From the NCBI GenBank assembly GCA_903904495.1, contig CAIVCU010000074.1:1-7949 (forward strand): a stretch of 7,949 bases of DNA, read 5' to 3'. Under the pieces are notes generated by a model. That model worked only from the letters and a program-made list of their open reading frames with translations, had not been told where the DNA came from and did no database searches. Source of the DNA: an uncultured Chlorobiaceae bacterium. GTDB taxonomy: Bacteria > Bacteroidota > Chlorobiia > Chlorobiales > Chlorobiaceae. The position numbers and the translations under genes are program-made. The stretch's first letter is position 1. The number at the start of each line of letters is the position of its first letter. Below, piece by piece: positions 6,499 to 7,949 of this stretch.

Positions 6499-7866
6499 AT
6501 GCATTCAGACTTTCTCTCTGCTGATCGAGATTCCCTCTACCTTTTGCCTCCATCCGTTCAGGATTGGTTGCCAGTCAATCATCTGGCACGCTTTATTGTT
6601 GACATTGTTGCACAGCTTGATCTGACTCCATTGAGAGATGCCTATGACGGCAGAGGCTGCAAAGCCTATGATCCAGAAATGTTATTAGGTCTTTTGTTTT
6701 ATGGTTACGCAACAGGGACTTTTTCAAGCAGAAAGCTTGAGCTTGCCACTTATGAATCCATAGCGTTCCGATACATTGCCGGAAACACTCATCCTGACCA
6801 TGATACCATCGCAAATTTCCGGAAACGCTTTCTCGTTGAACTGAAACCACTCTTTATGCAGATTTTGAGTCTTGCTCATGAAATGAACATCCTCAAAATC
6901 GGAAAGATCAGTATTGATGGCACCAAAATCAAAGCCAATGCCTCCAAGCATCAGGCGCTGAGTTGGGGACATGCATGCAAACTCGAAAAGGAGTTGAAAG
7001 CTGAAGTTGACTCCCTGCTTCGTCAGGCCGAACTGGCAGACCAGTCAACAATCCCAGACGGGATGAGTATTCCTGAAGAACTTGAGCGCCGTGAAACAAG
7101 GCTTGAAGCTATTGCCAAGGCAAAGCGAGAAATTGAGCATCGGGCAGAGGAACGATATGCAAAAGAAAAAGCTGAGTATGAGAAAAAGCTTGCAGATCGT
7201 GAACGCAAAAGTCAAGAGACAGGGAAACAACCGAGAGGGAAAACACCAAAAGCCCCAGAGCCGGGAGTGAAGGATCGTGACCAGGTCAATCTGACGGATG
7301 AGGAATCACGGATCATGCCGGTATCGGGCGGTGGATTCATGCAGGCATATAACGCTCAGGCGAGTGTTGATATCGACACCCTGCTGATAGTCGGAGTCCA
7401 TGTCAGCCAACACACGAACGATAAACTTGAGCTTCAGCCAGCTCTTGACGAGTTGAAAAGACTACCTGCAAAGCTGGGCAAGGTAACTCAGGCAACTGCC
7501 GACGCAGGATATTTCAGCGATATAAATGTTAGGCTTTGTGAAAAAGCAGATATAATCCCCTATATCGCAGCAGGACGCGAATCTCATAACCAGACGCTTG
7601 CTGACCGATTCAGCGAACCGGAACCTATAGCCGAAGATGCTGACGCTGTGACAAAAATGAAACACCGCTTGAAAACAAAGCAAGGCAAGGCATTCTATGC
7701 ACAACGCAAATGTACTGTTGAGCCGGTGTTTGGTATTATAAAATCGGTGCTGGGCTTCCGACAGTTTCTGCTCAGAGGTATAGAAAATGTCAAAGGTGAA
7801 TGGGATCTTGTCAGTATTGCGTGGAACCTAAAGCGATTACAGGTGTTAAGCCGAACAATGGTCTAA
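6499..7866 (+). CDS. IS1182-family DDE transposase
   Basis: A 455-residue, apparently full-length transposase. The N-terminal region (about 1-120, with LPPSVQDWLPVNHLARFIVD, YDPEMLLGLLFYGYATG and HPDHDTIANFRKRF) is the DUF772-like DNA-binding domain shared by IS5/IS1182 transposases. The RNase H-like DDE core has D140 in SIDGTKIKANAS, D335 in ATADAGYFS and E408 in CTVEPVFGIIK. Between the first and second catalytic Asp lies a long charged, coiled-coil-like segment (about 160-250, rich in Glu, Lys and Arg, with an ERRETRLEAIAKAKREIEHR stretch), which is common in this family. No stop or frameshift interrupts it, so the element may still be active. The ATG at 6499 gives the expected N-terminus (MHSDFLSADRDSLYLLPP); no Shine-Dalgarno precedes it, in line with low transposase translation. 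Confidence 0.94.
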   Translation: MHSDFLSADRDSLYLLPPSVQDWLPVNHLARFIVDIVAQLDLTPLRDAYDGRGCKAYDPEMLLGLLFYGYATGTFSSRKLELATYESIAFRYIAGNTHPDHDTIANFRKRFLVELKPLFMQILSLAHEMNILKIGKISIDGTKIKANASKHQALSWGHACKLEKELKAEVDSLLRQAELADQSTIPDGMSIPEELERRETRLEAIAKAKREIEHRAEERYAKEKAEYEKKLADRERKSQETGKQPRGKTPKAPEPGVKDRDQVNLTDEESRIMPVSGGGFMQAYNAQASVDIDTLLIVGVHVSQHTNDKLELQPALDELKRLPAKLGKVTQATADAGYFSDINVRLCEKADIIPYIAAGRESHNQTLADRFSEPEPIAEDADAVTKMKHRLKTKQGKAFYAQRKCTVEPVFGIIKSVLGFRQFLLRGIENVKGEWDLVSIAWNLKRLQVLSRTMV

Positions 7867-7949
7867 ACAGGGGGAAAAACACCCGAACGACTCTATTTTT
7901 GAGTGACGGAACGAAAAAAGACCATTTTAAACAGCAAAGAACTCAATAA

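Larger units (their letters stand above)
6377..7949 (+). mobile_element. IS1182-family insertion sequence, right end not identified
   Basis: The transposase type identifies an IS1182-like element. The probable left end begins close to 6377, at CAGTCTGTCGGACTTAAACG, directly after a CTAG palindrome (6373-6376) and about 30 bp beyond the stop of the peptidase gene. This left boundary is inferred from the terminal-repeat-like sequence and the roughly 120-bp leader, not from a matched pair of inverted repeats. The 83 bp after the transposase stop (7867-7949) contain no good inverted match to the left end, so the right end is taken to lie beyond the window. No host gene is visibly disrupted on the left side. 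Confidence 0.55.

Noticed and set aside
7867..7949. Right terminal inverted repeat of the IS
   Set aside because: By eye, the best alignment to the inverted left end matches only around TTTAA plus scattered bases, near chance; no boundary can be called.
1..7949. A new multi-gene system (defence, toxin-antitoxin, biosynthetic)
   Set aside because: Every substantial gene belongs to a known family and the neighbours do not form a shared pathway beyond bchI-bchD; no small unexplained genes fit in the short gaps.

Overview
The window looks like chromosomal DNA from a green sulfur bacterium (Chlorobiales, Chlorobium/Pelodictyon-like). The evidence is a BchI magnesium-chelatase ATPase with the alanine/lysine-rich N-terminal tail I associate with this group, followed at once by the first codons of bchD. 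The species cannot be fixed from the sequence alone.

Layout. Minus strand, left part: lpdA (dihydrolipoamide dehydrogenase, 2921-1416), then bchI (1221-46), then bchD (46 to beyond base 1). The bchI stop and bchD start share one base (TAATG), so these two are an operon; lpdA lies 194 bp upstream of bchI on the same strand and may or may not be co-transcribed. Plus strand, right part: an rluD-like 23S rRNA pseudouridine synthase (2988-4037), divergent from lpdA across 66 bp; a secreted S9-family prolyl-oligopeptidase-like serine peptidase (4140-6344); and an IS1182-type insertion sequence carrying an apparently intact 455-residue DDE transposase (6499-7866). No IS right end was recognised before the window ends. 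No RNA genes, CRISPR arrays or convincing rho-independent terminators were found. All gaps between genes are shorter than 200 bp.

How the genes relate. BchI and BchD are the AAA+ subunits of the chelatase that inserts Mg into protoporphyrin IX for (bacterio)chlorophyll. LpdA, RluD and the peptidase are housekeeping or periplasmic functions with no obvious shared pathway, so this is mostly ordinary core genome plus one mobile element.

The most notable signal is inside lpdA: a 111-bp array of 7-bp repeats (2010-2120) sits in frame in the gene and adds about 37 low-complexity residues to a surface loop of the NAD domain. The repeat is free of stop codons only on the lpdA coding strand, and gain or loss of one unit would shift the frame. 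Other points of interest are a peptidase whose S1 pocket seems to lack the proline-stacking Trp, and the absence of a recognisable Shine-Dalgarno sequence before every start in the window. I saw no new multi-gene system.
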